From Mycolicibacter heraklionensis (GTDB taxonomy: Bacteria; Actinomycetota; Actinomycetes; Mycobacteriales; Mycobacteriaceae): a stretch of DNA of 64,000 nucleotides. Positions 1 through 8,065 of the stretch are shown here, piece after piece; position 1 is the stretch's first letter, and each line of letters starts with the position of its first letter. The translations under genes and the position numbers were made by a program. Where the stretch lies: contig NZ_CP080997.1 of the NCBI RefSeq assembly GCF_019645815.1, positions 186,001 to 250,000 of the forward strand. The letters are read 5' to 3'. A model generated the notes under the pieces. It was not told the origin of the DNA, searched no databases, and saw only the letters and a list, made by a program, of their open reading frames with translations.

Positions 1-389
1 TCGGCACCGAGCTGACGTTGCCGCCCGAGGCCCGGTTCGGTTCGGTGGCTGCCGTTCAGCGCTACGTCGATGACGTCATGGCGCTGTCGACGGTGCGCGG
101 TCGGTGGCCGGATGCTTCTGGGTTGGCCGTGCGTGCACGCCGCGGGACTACGGCCGCGCACTACGAAAAGCTTGGTGCGGCAGGAATTATCGCCGTACCG
201 GAACGCGGTGTGGACTGGGCGCTGCGGGAACTGGTGGTACTGCACGAGATTGCGCACCATCTGTGTGACACTCGGCCGCCGCACGGCCCGGACTTCGTTG
301 CGACGTTCTGTGAGTTGGCCGAACTGGTGATGGGCCCGGAGCTGGGATATGTGCTGCGGGTGGTGTTCGCCAAGGAAGGTGTGCGGTGA
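1..389 (+). CDS. HEXXH metallohydrolase, TIGR04338-like, 3' part
   Basis: The reading frame is open from the window edge to TGA at 387-389, so the true start lies upstream. A TTG at 18 is in frame, but the residues before it are also open and I do not regard it as the start. About 123 residues are certain. The motif HEIAHH lies near residue 77 from that TTG and is a zinc-type HEXXH active site. The size and motif fit the actinobacterial putative metallohydrolase family TIGR04338; in M. tuberculosis I recall the equivalent position as Rv0185. No signal peptide can be judged because the N-terminus is missing. Substrate unknown. Confidence 0.75.
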   Translation, partial: GTELTLPPEARFGSVAAVQRYVDDVMALSTVRGRWPDASGLAVRARRGTTAAHYEKLGAAGIIAVPERGVDWALRELVVLHEIAHHLCDTRPPHGPDFVATFCELAELVMGPELGYVLRVVFAKEGVR

Positions 390-448
390 CGTGCGCTCCG
401 GTGCGGTGTCGGTCATCATCTGACGATGGCGAGTAGCACGGGTGCGCC

Positions 449-2125
449 GTGAGCAGACCGAGCCTGCACTACCTGCGGGCCGGCTACCTGGTCGCCGCCG
501 CGGGTGGTGATCCGTGGGCCGTTGATGACAGCGTGCAGGCCGGAAGCCCAACCCAGATCAACTTCCTGGCGCAGGCGTTTCACTCGGCGGCCGGCTCGTC
601 CACCGCGGCCGAGGAGAGTTTCCGCATCGCTCGACAGCACTTCGAGCAGTACAACCGCGAGAACGGTGAGCAGCCGATCAACAACGGCGCCGAAGTGCAA
701 CGGGTCAAAGAGGGCCTGCATGCCACCAACCAACAACTCGGCCAGATCGCGGCCGACTTGGAGACCATCGCCGCCGCCTTAGCCCAGGCCCGGCAGCGTT
801 GCGGTGAGCAGATCGAGGCGCTCAATGCCAATCTGCGGGGCTACGACGAGTATCTGGCTGATTACAACACCCATTACCTGGGATACCAACTACACGGTGA
901 CGATGTCGACACCCTGATCGAAAAGTGTTGGGACGGTGCGATAGCCGATACCCGGACGGTGCTGGCCAACGTCATGCTGCTGCGTGACGGCTATTCCGAG
1001 ACGTTGCAGGCGGCGCTGACTAAGCTGCGGGTCAAAGACGGCTATGACCCCGAGGCCGTGGTGCGCAGTTTCGAGGCCGGCGCCACGCCAAAGCCGTTGA
1101 ACCCCGCGGATGTGGAGAGTTTCAAGGTGTTGGCCCGGCAGGTCATGGCCAATGATGGTGTGCCGCCAGATCAGAGCGAAGCGCGGATCGATGCGGCGGT
1201 GCTGCAGGCCCAGCAGCCGCTACCGCGCTACGTTGCTCCCGAGTCGCAGCGGCGGGCGCCGTTGGGGTTCGGCGATGCGTTCGGAGACCGGTGGCGAGCC
1301 ACCGAAGGGGCCGTCAAGAACCTGCTCGGACAAGGTGAACCGGGCGGCCCCGGTGTCCTGGAATCTTGGGGTGGCCTGGCCAAGGGGCTTGGTGACACCT
1401 TCCTCAACCCGGTCGGCGCGGGTGTCGCCCAAGTCAAGGACGCCCTGAACGCACCTAGCCCTGCATACTTTCTCGGCGAGAAAGCGTTCGACATCAGCGC
1501 CGCCGCCGTCACCCTTCCCTTCGGCGCGGAGGGGGCGTCGATTCGGGCAGGGCTCGGTGAGATCGGCCGCGGCGTACTCGACACAGGCCCGGTGGTTTCG
1601 TCATACGCAGATGTCGGATTCGACGTTCCCGCCACCTACCATCCGTGGGCGGAATACTCGGCCATGGATCTCAACTACGCGAGTAGGCACGGAGGGCCGA
1701 CAGCCGGATTCAGTGAGGAAGTCGCTGACATGTCCACCCACTATGTGGGCGACAACCCAGACCGCGTCGTCCTGGGTAAGTTCGACGGCCAGGAGGGTGG
1801 CTACATCGGCGAAGCCCGGGGTCACGGCGGCATCTACTTCGATACCGGTGACCGAACCTGGCACGCACTGACCAACGGATTTGGCGATACGCAGCAGCGA
1901 GGCGTGGCGTGGCAAGTAAACAAACAGTTTCTCCGCGCTCAGATGGAAGAGGGTGTGCCGCGGATTGAATACGTAATTCCTGAGGGTTATACAAGCGTTG
2001 AGCAACTGGCAGTGGAGGACAGGTTGTCGTACTCCGCTGCTGAGATAAATTTTCTGAAAGAATACGCTGCTCAATATGGCTATCAACAATACGGAAATGT
2101 GTGGCTGTACGGAGGAGGCGGCTGA
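449..2125 (+). CDS. candidate polymorphic toxin: helical N-terminal region, C-terminal toxin-like tip
   Basis: 558 residues from GTG 449. Residues 1-200 are predicted helical, rich in Ala, Gln and Glu, and recall the N-terminal helical regions of mycobacterial type VII-associated proteins; no signal peptide is seen. A Pro/Gly-rich linker (about 250-390) precedes a C-terminal domain (about 395-558). That domain carries DRVVLGKF near 438-445, YIGEARGHGGIYF near 452-464 and a Trp near 471. From memory, the pattern VVLG, then Tyr, Gly, Tyr-Phe and Trp recurs at C-terminal tips of Rhs and filamentous-haemagglutinin toxins. The 3' end, from about 1900, is visibly richer in A/T than the 5' part. A small gene follows after 2 bases. 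I infer an exchanged toxin tip with its immunity gene. The enzymatic activity is unknown. Confidence 0.7.
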   Translation: MSRPSLHYLRAGYLVAAAGGDPWAVDDSVQAGSPTQINFLAQAFHSAAGSSTAAEESFRIARQHFEQYNRENGEQPINNGAEVQRVKEGLHATNQQLGQIAADLETIAAALAQARQRCGEQIEALNANLRGYDEYLADYNTHYLGYQLHGDDVDTLIEKCWDGAIADTRTVLANVMLLRDGYSETLQAALTKLRVKDGYDPEAVVRSFEAGATPKPLNPADVESFKVLARQVMANDGVPPDQSEARIDAAVLQAQQPLPRYVAPESQRRAPLGFGDAFGDRWRATEGAVKNLLGQGEPGGPGVLESWGGLAKGLGDTFLNPVGAGVAQVKDALNAPSPAYFLGEKAFDISAAAVTLPFGAEGASIRAGLGEIGRGVLDTGPVVSSYADVGFDVPATYHPWAEYSAMDLNYASRHGGPTAGFSEEVADMSTHYVGDNPDRVVLGKFDGQEGGYIGEARGHGGIYFDTGDRTWHALTNGFGDTQQRGVAWQVNKQFLRAQMEEGVPRIEYVIPEGYTSVEQLAVEDRLSYSAAEINFLKEYAAQYGYQQYGNVWLYGGGG

Positions 2126-2127
2126 CC

Positions 2128-2523
2128 ATGAAGCCAATGGATCTGGACCAATTCCTCGGCCGCACGCTTTCCGGCGCCGGTTTAGAGATCGATGAAGTGC
2201 TGGACGACCTCATATATGCTGATCGCGGGGCATGGGCAATTTTCTACCGAGGGCCTGATTGCAAATTGCAGCTCTATTGGTCTGCGCGAAATGGTGGCTT
2301 GAACTTCATGCTAGCGCCGCTCGACGCACCGAATGAGTTCGGTTTATCAAATCAATCGAGGACGTGGCAATCCATACTTCGTCTCAGCGATGCGCACGAT
2401 CAATTAAAGACCCCCGGAATGAGTGCTGACGATAACGAGATTATGGCGTGGTTGAAGGATATTTTTGAAATACACTTTGGGCCGGCGCGTGCAGCCTTAT
2501 TGGCCGAGGAGCGTCCTCGCTAG
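2128..2523 (+). CDS. small cytoplasmic protein, candidate immunity protein
   Basis: 131 residues from ATG 2128, two bases after the stop of the toxin-like gene. A strong ribosome binding site, GGAGGAGG at 2111-2118, lies inside the end of that gene, so the two are probably translated together. An in-frame GTG at 2101 is possible but ignores this site. The protein is acidic, has no signal peptide or membrane segment, and has a mixed alpha/beta look (YADRGAWAIFYRG, LQLYWSARNGG). The gene is A/T-richer than its surroundings, like the adjacent toxin tip. I do not recognise the family; the immunity role is inferred only from position, size and composition. Confidence 0.65.
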   Translation: MKPMDLDQFLGRTLSGAGLEIDEVLDDLIYADRGAWAIFYRGPDCKLQLYWSARNGGLNFMLAPLDAPNEFGLSNQSRTWQSILRLSDAHDQLKTPGMSADDNEIMAWLKDIFEIHFGPARAALLAEERPR

Positions 2524-2621
2524 CCTCTGCGCGGCCCCTCGCAAGGCCGCCTGGCTGTTGGTATGTCGGGCAACGCGCCGTCGACGGTTTCTGTCGAGAA
2601 GACGCGCGTCCCGGCGACTAG

Positions 2622-2978
2622 TTAGGTATTCGGTCTTTCACTGGGCGCACCAAGGGTGTCAGGGCATAGTTTCTCCTGTGCCGCCCGAGCAATCTCCCAA
2701 TAAAAATGCGGAAAAGCGTTGAGGATCGGGCTAAGAGACGGCCTCGGTTCCATCTGCTCAAGGGTCATGCCCTCTCTGAGGCCACGACAAGTCCCCAATC
2801 CTCCAGCAAGAGTGCTGTTGTCATCCGCACGCCCAAGGAAGCCGTACTGACTTGGCACGCCAAGCTCGTGAGCCCGGTCGAGGAATGATTGGTTACGGTC
2901 GAGGAGTGATTGGTCATCAGCACTGGCAATCGGTGCCGCTGCGATGCTTGCCGCGAGAGCGGCGATGAGTAGTTTCAT
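2622..2978 (-). CDS. small exported protein, DUF732-like
   Basis: 118 residues. I chose ATG at 2976-2978 because GGAGAGG lies just upstream and the protein then begins with a classic signal peptide (MKLLIAALAASIAAAPIASAD); a longer frame to 3053 would bury that signal. The mature part has two Cys (GTCRGL and KLCPDT) and a Gly-Met region, resembling the short secreted DUF732 proteins common in mycobacteria. Codons just after the signal contain a 21-bp tandem duplication giving LLDRN/FLDRA. Function unknown. Nothing is seen in the 98 bases between it and the preceding gene. Confidence 0.7.
   Translation of the reverse strand: MKLLIAALAASIAAAPIASADDQSLLDRNQSFLDRAHELGVPSQYGFLGRADDNSTLAGGLGTCRGLREGMTLEQMEPRPSLSPILNAFPHFYWEIARAAQEKLCPDTLGAPSERPNT
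2875..2916 (-). repeat. 21-bp tandem duplication inside the exported-protein gene
   Basis: Two adjacent 21-bp units, 2875-2895 and 2896-2916, differ at only two positions (CGGTCGAGGAATGATTGGTTA against the same with G and C). They encode a seven-residue repeat (QSLLDRN/QSFLDRA) at the start of the mature protein. Confidence 0.85.
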
Positions 2979-3102
2979 CCCGACCTCTCCTTTTCTTGTA
3001 GTCGTGGTTTGAGGATGTGACGCGTTGGCGGTTCGCCCATGGGTTTCGCTCATGATAGCGTCCCGTGGAGTGGCGGACTTCGGATCTAGCTAGGGTCAGT
3101 GA

Positions 3103-3717
3103 GTGACGAATTCCTTCCTGGTTCTTGAAGCCACAGGACCAGAGGCGTATCTGGGAGAAGACGAATTCGTCCAGTGCAAAGGGCCGTCTGTCCGGAACCT
3201 TGCTCGGGAATTACGGCGGCCTGCGGTCGATGATGTGTCGTTCGCCCAGGCCGCGTTCGAGTGGGTGCGAGACGAGGTCGCTCACTCCTACGACGTTGCA
3301 GACCCCCGGGTGACGCTGACCGCCAGTGAGGTTCTCGAGCATCGCGTGGGACTCTGCTACGCCAAATCACACTTGCTGGCGGCACTGCTTCGAGCAGAAG
3401 GCATCCCCGCCGGTCTCTGCTATCAGCGTCTGGTGCACGGCGACGGCCACGTTCTCCACGGACTTGTCGCGGTCTATCTCGACGGAGCCTGGCATCGCCA
3501 GGACGCGCGCGGCAACAAGGACGGTGTTGACGCACAGTTCTCCCTCGACTCGGAACGACTCGCGTGGCCCGTTGACATGTCCCTCGGTGAGATCGACTAT
3601 CCGCAGGTCTTTGCCTCCCCCGCGCGGTGTGTCATTGACGCATTGCGTGACGCGACCGACGTCCTTGCGCTGTGCGATGCGGGCCTGCCGACTGCACTTG
3701 GTGCCGAAGCCTGCTAA
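3103..3717 (+). CDS. transglutaminase-like cysteine protein
   Basis: 204 residues from GTG 3103. The core is a transglutaminase-like fold. The catalytic Cys sits in GLCYAKSH (about residue 87). The His and Asp follow in HGLVAVYLDGAWHRQDARG (about 120-140). The segment FEWVRDEVAHSYD just before the Cys is typical of bacterial members, which usually act as peptidases or have unknown substrates. No signal peptide is seen. It is a single gene on the plus strand. The 83 bases to mymT carry no obvious terminator. Confidence 0.8.
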   Translation: MTNSFLVLEATGPEAYLGEDEFVQCKGPSVRNLARELRRPAVDDVSFAQAAFEWVRDEVAHSYDVADPRVTLTASEVLEHRVGLCYAKSHLLAALLRAEGIPAGLCYQRLVHGDGHVLHGLVAVYLDGAWHRQDARGNKDGVDAQFSLDSERLAWPVDMSLGEIDYPQVFASPARCVIDALRDATDVLALCDAGLPTALGAEAC

Positions 3718-3800
3718 ACAGCCCCGGGTGGTGTAGACCAAGAACAGGCGTCCGGTGACGCACAACAGTCGAGGTTGTGCGTCACCGGCGCCGTCTGTCC

Positions 3801-3950
3801 TCAGCTGTTGACGGCTACCAGTTCGTCGCCGCAGGTGCAGCGGTAGCTCGCGCCCGCGCCGGGGCAGTGGCACGCCGTCTCGACCCGGACGCGGCATCCG
3901 CAGCCGTCGTGGCCGCACGTCAGCAAGGTTCCGTCCTCGTAGTTCGCCAT
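3801..3950 (-). CDS. mymT: copper metallothionein MymT
   Basis: 49 residues, ATG at 3948-3950, stop at 3801-3803. The protein has seven Cys (12, 17, 19, 27, 29, 38, 40) in CxxxxCxC, CxC and CxC groups, with His 14 and 28. It closely matches what I recall of M. tuberculosis MymT ([25 protein letters not shown]), which binds Cu(I) as a thiolate cluster and protects against copper. The ribosome binding site GAGGAAGG is the reverse of 3959-3966. A RicR-type operator lies at 4003-4019. Position between the transglutaminase gene and the O-methyltransferase matches Rv0186A-Rv0187. Confidence 0.92.
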   Translation of the reverse strand: MANYEDGTLLTCGHDGCGCRVRVETACHCPGAGASYRCTCGDELVAVNS

Positions 3951-3973
3951 CTGTCACACCTTCCTCTGTGATC

Positions 3974-3990
3974 CCCGGCGGGCCGCCGGG
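3974..3990 (-). promoter_or_regulatory. GC hairpin at the 5' end of the mymT leader
   Basis: CCCGGCGG (3974-3981) and CCGCCGGG (3983-3990) are perfectly complementary, with one base between. On the minus strand the hairpin falls just after the expected mymT transcription start (about 3991) and before the ribosome binding site, so it would cap the leader RNA. A role in RNA stability is inference. Confidence 0.5.
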
Positions 3991-3997
3991 TTCCCCG

Positions 3998-4025
3998 ACT
4001 ATATACCCCATAGGGGTATGGGGTA
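3998..4025. promoter_or_regulatory. RicR-type copper operator and mymT promoter
   Basis: The core ATACCCCATAGGGGTAT (4003-4019) is a 7-bp inverted repeat around 3 bases. A third half-site, GGGGTA, follows at 4020-4025. On the minus strand TATAGT (3998-4003) is a good -10 box touching the operator, so a bound repressor would block mymT. Known RicR sites in M. tuberculosis have this TACCC/GGGTA form. The plus-strand methyltransferase gene begins at 4074, so it too may feel the site. Confidence 0.85.
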
Positions 4026-4073
4026 AAGAAAAATCTGGAGCCAGAACCGCGGTCGGCGGCTAGCCTGGGCGAA

Positions 4074-4733
4074 GTGACTGAAAACTCCACACCCCGCGAT
4101 GTCGACGCCCTGCTGGACAATCTGTTGGCCGGAGAAGACCCGGCTCTGACGGCGGCGCTGGCAGCCAGCGACGCGGCCGGACTGCCGCCGATCGCGGTCT
4201 CGGCGCAACAGGGCAAGTTCCTGAATCTGCTGGCCACCGCAGTCCGTGCCACCCGCATCCTGGAGATCGGGACGCTGGGCGGCTACAGCACCATCTGGCT
4301 GGCGCGCGCCGTCGGGCCGGCGGGCTCGGTGGTGACGCTGGAGTACGAGCCCAAGCACGCGGAGGTCGCGCGAGGCAATCTGGACCACGCCGGCGTCGGT
4401 GACCGGGTGCAGATCCTGGTGGGGGCAGCGCTGGAGACCTTGCCGACGCTGACCGGCGAGCCTTTCGACCTGGTGTTCATCGACGCCGACAAGGAGAACA
4501 ACGTCGGCTACCTGAATTGGGCCGTGCAGCTATGCCACCCCGGCTCGGTGATCGTGGTGGACAACGTCATCCGTGAAGGCACGATCCTGGAACCACGCTC
4601 CGAGGACGCAACGGCACGCGGCAGCCGCGACGTGTTGGAGCTGATGGGCAAACACTCGCGGTTGCGGGCCGCGGCCTTGCAGACGGTGGGGTCCAAGGGC
4701 TGGGACGGCTTCGCCTTCGCGATCGTCGACTAG
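4074..4733 (+). CDS. class I SAM-dependent O-methyltransferase (Rv0187-type)
   Basis: 219 residues from GTG 4074. The SAM-binding motif ILEIGTLGGYSTIWLA is near 62-77, VTLEYEPKHAEVA follows, and FDLVFIDADKENN (about 130-142) is the metal/SAM acidic motif of the catechol O-methyltransferase-like family. It is probably cytoplasmic and divalent-cation dependent; substrate unknown. TAGCCT at 4061-4066 is a plausible -10 box 7 bases before the start, suggesting leaderless transcription. It is divergent from mymT, as in M. tuberculosis. Confidence 0.85.
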   Translation: MTENSTPRDVDALLDNLLAGEDPALTAALAASDAAGLPPIAVSAQQGKFLNLLATAVRATRILEIGTLGGYSTIWLARAVGPAGSVVTLEYEPKHAEVARGNLDHAGVGDRVQILVGAALETLPTLTGEPFDLVFIDADKENNVGYLNWAVQLCHPGSVIVVDNVIREGTILEPRSEDATARGSRDVLELMGKHSRLRAAALQTVGSKGWDGFAFAIVD

Positions 4734-4861
4734 CAGGGGCCGATCGCCGTTTGGTGACGAATTTTTCGTTGCTGGCGAACAGTGGCCGGGCGTAATCTTT
4801 CATCAGATGGATGGGTGCAGCTGGCGCCAAACCGCCTGTTGCATAACAGAAAGGTTACGAA

Positions 4862-5305
4862 ATGAGTACAGTCCATTCATCAATCGATCACCACCCTGAT
4901 CTGTTAGCTCTACGTGCACGGTACGAGCGCGCCGCAGAGTCGATGACTGCCCAGGGAACCTTCGGATTGACGCTGCTGGCGGCCGTCTACGGGGCCGTAT
5001 CCCCGTGGATTGTCGGATTCGAGGCGAGCACCAGGTTGGCCGTCAACGACCTTGTCGTGGGCCTCTGCGTCGCATTCCTGGCGTGCGGGATGGCGGCGGC
5101 CCTGGACCGCATGCACGGGCTCGCGTGGACCCTGCCAGTGTTCGGGGTGTGGTTCATGGCGTCGCCCTGGATCCTGCTGCACGGATCGCCGAGCACCGAG
5201 ATGATCTGGTCCAACGTGATCGCAGGTGCGGTGATGACCATCCTCGGACTCAATGCCGCGTACTTCGGTATGCGGGCGCGGGGTGAGGCGGCCCGACACG
5301 CCTGA
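4862..5305 (+). CDS. SPW-repeat membrane protein (Rv0188-type)
   Basis: 147 residues, ATG 4862 after AGAAAGG. Four membrane segments can be seen, about 34-52, 62-80, 88-105 and 115-135. Two segments carry the Ser-Pro-Trp signature of SPW family proteins (AVSPWIVGF and MASPWILLH). The C-terminus is short and basic. Function unknown; it is thought to be an inner-membrane stress protein. It sits between the methyltransferase and ilvD as Rv0188 does. Confidence 0.85.
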   Translation: MSTVHSSIDHHPDLLALRARYERAAESMTAQGTFGLTLLAAVYGAVSPWIVGFEASTRLAVNDLVVGLCVAFLACGMAAALDRMHGLAWTLPVFGVWFMASPWILLHGSPSTEMIWSNVIAGAVMTILGLNAAYFGMRARGEAARHA

Positions 5306-5360
5306 CGACCCCACCGCGAGTAGTCCTCCGCAAGCGGGTGGGCTCGCTCGGCGCTGAAGG

Positions 5361-7082
5361 CTAGCCGCAGACGGCGCCGATGGCAGCCGAGCCCACCAGC
5401 TTGCGGTACTTGGCCAACACACCGGTGGTGTAGCGCGGCGGCGGCGGGGCGAAACCCTGCGCGCGAGCAGCGAATTCATCCGGGTCCGCCACCACGTCCA
5501 GGGTCGCGTTGGCCACGTCGAGGCGGATTTTGTCGCCGTCGCGCAAGAACGCGATCGGTCCGCCGTCCACCGCTTCGGGGGCGATGTGGCCGACGCACAG
5601 GCCGGTGGTGCCGCCGGAGAATCGACCGTCGGTCAGCAGCAGGACGTTCTTGCCGAGACCGGCGCCCTTGATGGCGCCGGTGATCGCCAGCATCTCGCGC
5701 ATCCCGGGTCCGCCCTTGGGGCCCTCGTAGCGGATCACCACGGCGTCGCCGGCGCTGATCGTGCCGTCTTCCAGCGCGTCCAGGGCTGCTCGTTCGCCGT
5801 CGAAAACCCTTGCGGTGCCTTCGAACACGTCAGTGTCGAAGCCCGCGGACTTGACCACCGCGCCCTCCGGCGCCAGCGAGCCGCGCAGAATGGTGATGCC
5901 GCCGGTCGGGTGGATCGGGTTGGTCAGCGCGTGCAACACCTTGCCGTCGACAACCGGGGGGTTGAGCTCTGCGATGTTCTCCGCCATCGTCTTTCCGGTG
6001 ACGGTCAGGCAGTCGCCGTGCAGCAGACCGGCTTCCAGCAACGTCTTCAACATCACCGGCACTCCGCCGATCTGGTCGATGTCGTACATGACGTGCGCCC
6101 CGAACGGCTTGACGTCCGCCAGGTGCGGCACCTTCGCGCCCACCCGAGAGAAGTCGGCCAGGGTCAGATCCACCTCGGCCTCGCGAGCGATCGCCAACAG
6201 GTGCAGCACCGCGTTGGTGGACCCGCCGAACGCCATCACCACCGCGATCGCGTTCTCGAACGCCTCCTTGGTCAAGATGTCGCGCGCGGTGATGCCGCGG
6301 CGCAGCAACTCCACCACGGCCTGGCCGCTGGCGCGCGCATACCCGTCACGGCGCCGGTCGATCGCCGGCGGGGAGGCGCTGCCCGGCAGCGACATGCCCA
6401 GTGCCTCAGCCGCACTGGCCATGGTGTTGGCGGTGTACATGCCGCCGCAGGCGCCCTCGCCGGGACAGATCGACCGCTCGATGATGTCGACGTCCTCTTG
6501 AGACATCAGCCCGCGCGAACAGGCGCCGACCGCCTCGAACGCGTCGATGATCGTCACCTCGCGCTCGGTGCCGTCGGACAGTTGGGCATAGCCCGGCATG
6601 GTGGAGCCCGCGTAGAGGAAGACCGAGGCCAGGTCGAGGCGTGCCGCCGCCATCAGCATCCCGGGCAGCGACTTGTCGCAGCCGGCCAGCAGCACCGAGC
6701 CGTCCAACCGCTCGGCGCACATCACGGTCTCGACGCTGTCGGCGATGACCTCGCGGGAAACCAGGGAGAAGTGCATACCCTCATGGCCCATCGAGATGCC
6801 GTCGGAGACCGAGATGGTGCCGAATTCCAATGGGTAACCACTGGCCTCCAGGACACCCTCTTTGGCGGCCTTGGCCAACCGGTCCAGCGACAGGTTGCAG
6901 GGCGTGATCTCGTTCCACGACGAGGCCACACCGATCTGGGGCTTGGCGAAGTCCTCGTCGCCCATGCCGACCGCGCGCAGCATGCCGCGCGCGGCGGTCT
7001 TCTCCAGGCCGTCGGTGACGTCACGACTGCGCGGTTTGATGTCGACGGACGCCCCGGCGGCGTTGGTGCTCCCAGAATTCAC
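5361..7082 (-). CDS. ilvD: dihydroxy-acid dehydratase IlvD
   Basis: 573 residues from GTG at 7080-7082. It dehydrates 2,3-dihydroxy-isovalerate and -methylvalerate in valine and isoleucine synthesis, using an iron-sulfur cluster. Seen in the sequence are [20 protein letters not shown] near the start, the cluster Cys motifs LAGCDKS and [16 protein letters not shown], and [14 protein letters not shown] near the C-terminus. Length is normal for the family. It is divergent from the DUF305-ricR operon with 76 bases between, and the operator there lies nearer the other gene. Confidence 0.96.
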   Translation of the reverse strand: MNSGSTNAAGASVDIKPRSRDVTDGLEKTAARGMLRAVGMGDEDFAKPQIGVASSWNEITPCNLSLDRLAKAAKEGVLEASGYPLEFGTISVSDGISMGHEGMHFSLVSREVIADSVETVMCAERLDGSVLLAGCDKSLPGMLMAAARLDLASVFLYAGSTMPGYAQLSDGTEREVTIIDAFEAVGACSRGLMSQEDVDIIERSICPGEGACGGMYTANTMASAAEALGMSLPGSASPPAIDRRRDGYARASGQAVVELLRRGITARDILTKEAFENAIAVVMAFGGSTNAVLHLLAIAREAEVDLTLADFSRVGAKVPHLADVKPFGAHVMYDIDQIGGVPVMLKTLLEAGLLHGDCLTVTGKTMAENIAELNPPVVDGKVLHALTNPIHPTGGITILRGSLAPEGAVVKSAGFDTDVFEGTARVFDGERAALDALEDGTISAGDAVVIRYEGPKGGPGMREMLAITGAIKGAGLGKNVLLLTDGRFSGGTTGLCVGHIAPEAVDGGPIAFLRDGDKIRLDVANATLDVVADPDEFAARAQGFAPPPPRYTTGVLAKYRKLVGSAAIGAVCG

Positions 7083-7125
7083 CAGCTCAGTATGCCGGTA
7101 GGGCCGTACCGGGCAAAACGAATAA

Positions 7126-7142
7126 ATACCCCGCGGGGGTAT
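7126..7142. promoter_or_regulatory. RicR-type copper operator before the DUF305-ricR operon
   Basis: ATACCCCGCGGGGGTAT is a perfect 7-bp inverted repeat around GCG and matches the mymT operator arms exactly. TAAAGT at 7146-7151 may be the -10 box, putting the transcription start at or next to ATG 7159 (leaderless). This implies self-regulation of ricR. Confidence 0.85.
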
Positions 7143-7158
7143 GCGCTAAAGTGGGCCC

Positions 7159-7731
7159 ATGAGATCCGTCCTGACCGCCGTCATCGCGGCCATTGTCAGC
7201 ATGGCCGCCGGCGGGTGCCACCACGCACCGACACCCGCGCCCGAGGCGTCGACCAGTGCGGCAGGAATGGCCGTCGGCAGCCCGGCCGACGTGAGGTTTC
7301 TGGAGGACATGGTGATCCACCACCAGCAGTCCTTGGAGCTGGCGGCCATGGTGTACGGCCAGAGCACCGATCCGGCGCTACGGGCGTTCGCCGATCAAAG
7401 TGCAGCCCAGCAACGCACCGAACTGCAGGGTTGCCAGGCGCAGCTGTTGCAATGGGAGGTCCCCGGTGAGCGTTCGGCCCAGGACGAGGCCGCTGACATT
7501 CCCGGCATGCTGGACAAGGCCACCGTGGACAAGCTGCGCGGCCTGCGCGGACCGGCATTCGACACCCTATGGCTGCAGTCGATGATCGCCCATCACCGTG
7601 GCGCGATCGCGATGGCACAGAACGAAATCGAACACGGAGAGAGTCCCGAGGCGATCAGCATCGCGCAGTCTCTCCTGCCGTTTCAGCAAGCCGAGATCAA
7701 TCAGATGAACCGACTGTTGGGGGCACCATGA
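7159..7731 (+). CDS. DUF305 lipoprotein, copper-linked
   Basis: 190 residues from ATG 7159. The N-terminus is a lipoprotein signal ending AAGGC with lipid Cys 20. The DUF305 ferritin-like helical domain has its two conserved His pairs: MVIHHQQ (His 54-55) and MIAHHRGAIAMA (His 145-146), with acidic Glu in IEHGE after the second. DUF305 proteins are often found with copper-resistance genes and are proposed metal binders outside the membrane. The start lies 16 bases after a RicR-type operator, and its stop overlaps the ricR start (ATGA). Copper binding is therefore likely but not shown. Confidence 0.88.
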   Translation: MRSVLTAVIAAIVSMAAGGCHHAPTPAPEASTSAAGMAVGSPADVRFLEDMVIHHQQSLELAAMVYGQSTDPALRAFADQSAAQQRTELQGCQAQLLQWEVPGERSAQDEAADIPGMLDKATVDKLRGLRGPAFDTLWLQSMIAHHRGAIAMAQNEIEHGESPEAISIAQSLLPFQQAEINQMNRLLGAP

Positions 7732-8021
7732 CCACCGAAGCTCCGGGGTACTCCCCGCGCAAGGACAACTACGCCAAACGGCTGCGCCGCATCGAGGGCC
7801 AGGTGCGTGGCATCGCCAAGATGATCGACGAAGACAAGTACTGCATCGACGTCCTCACCCAGATCAGCGCCGTCAACAGTGCGCTGCGGTCAGTGGCGCT
7901 GAATCTGCTCGACGAGCATCTCGTGCACTGCGTCAGCGGGGCCGTCGCCGCCGGCGGCGCGGAGGCCGACGCGAAACTCACCGAAGCCTCGGCCGCTATC
8001 GCGCGGTTAGTTCGCTCCTGA
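7728..8021 (+). CDS. ricR: copper-sensing repressor RicR (CsoR family)
   Basis: 97 residues; ATG 7728 overlaps the DUF305 stop. It nearly matches recalled M. tuberculosis RicR (DNYAKRLRRIEGQVRGIAKM, KYCIDVLTQISAVNSALR, ALNLLDEHLVHC). The Cu(I) ligands of CsoR proteins are present with the exact spacing: Cys 39, His 64, Cys 68. Copper binding releases it from TACCC/GGGTA operators such as the two found here. In M. tuberculosis ricR (Rv0190) stands alone as I remember it; here it is the second gene of an operon. Confidence 0.95.
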   Translation: MTTEAPGYSPRKDNYAKRLRRIEGQVRGIAKMIDEDKYCIDVLTQISAVNSALRSVALNLLDEHLVHCVSGAVAAGGAEADAKLTEASAAIARLVRS

Positions 8022-8065
8022 CCCGCGCGCCGTTACCATGTGATCCAGCAGTTACCGGGAGCGCC

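Noticed and set aside
5586..7469. Long plus-strand open frame (627 codons)
   Set aside because: It lies opposite ilvD and reads as low-complexity Arg/Gly/His; ilvD on the other strand is certain.
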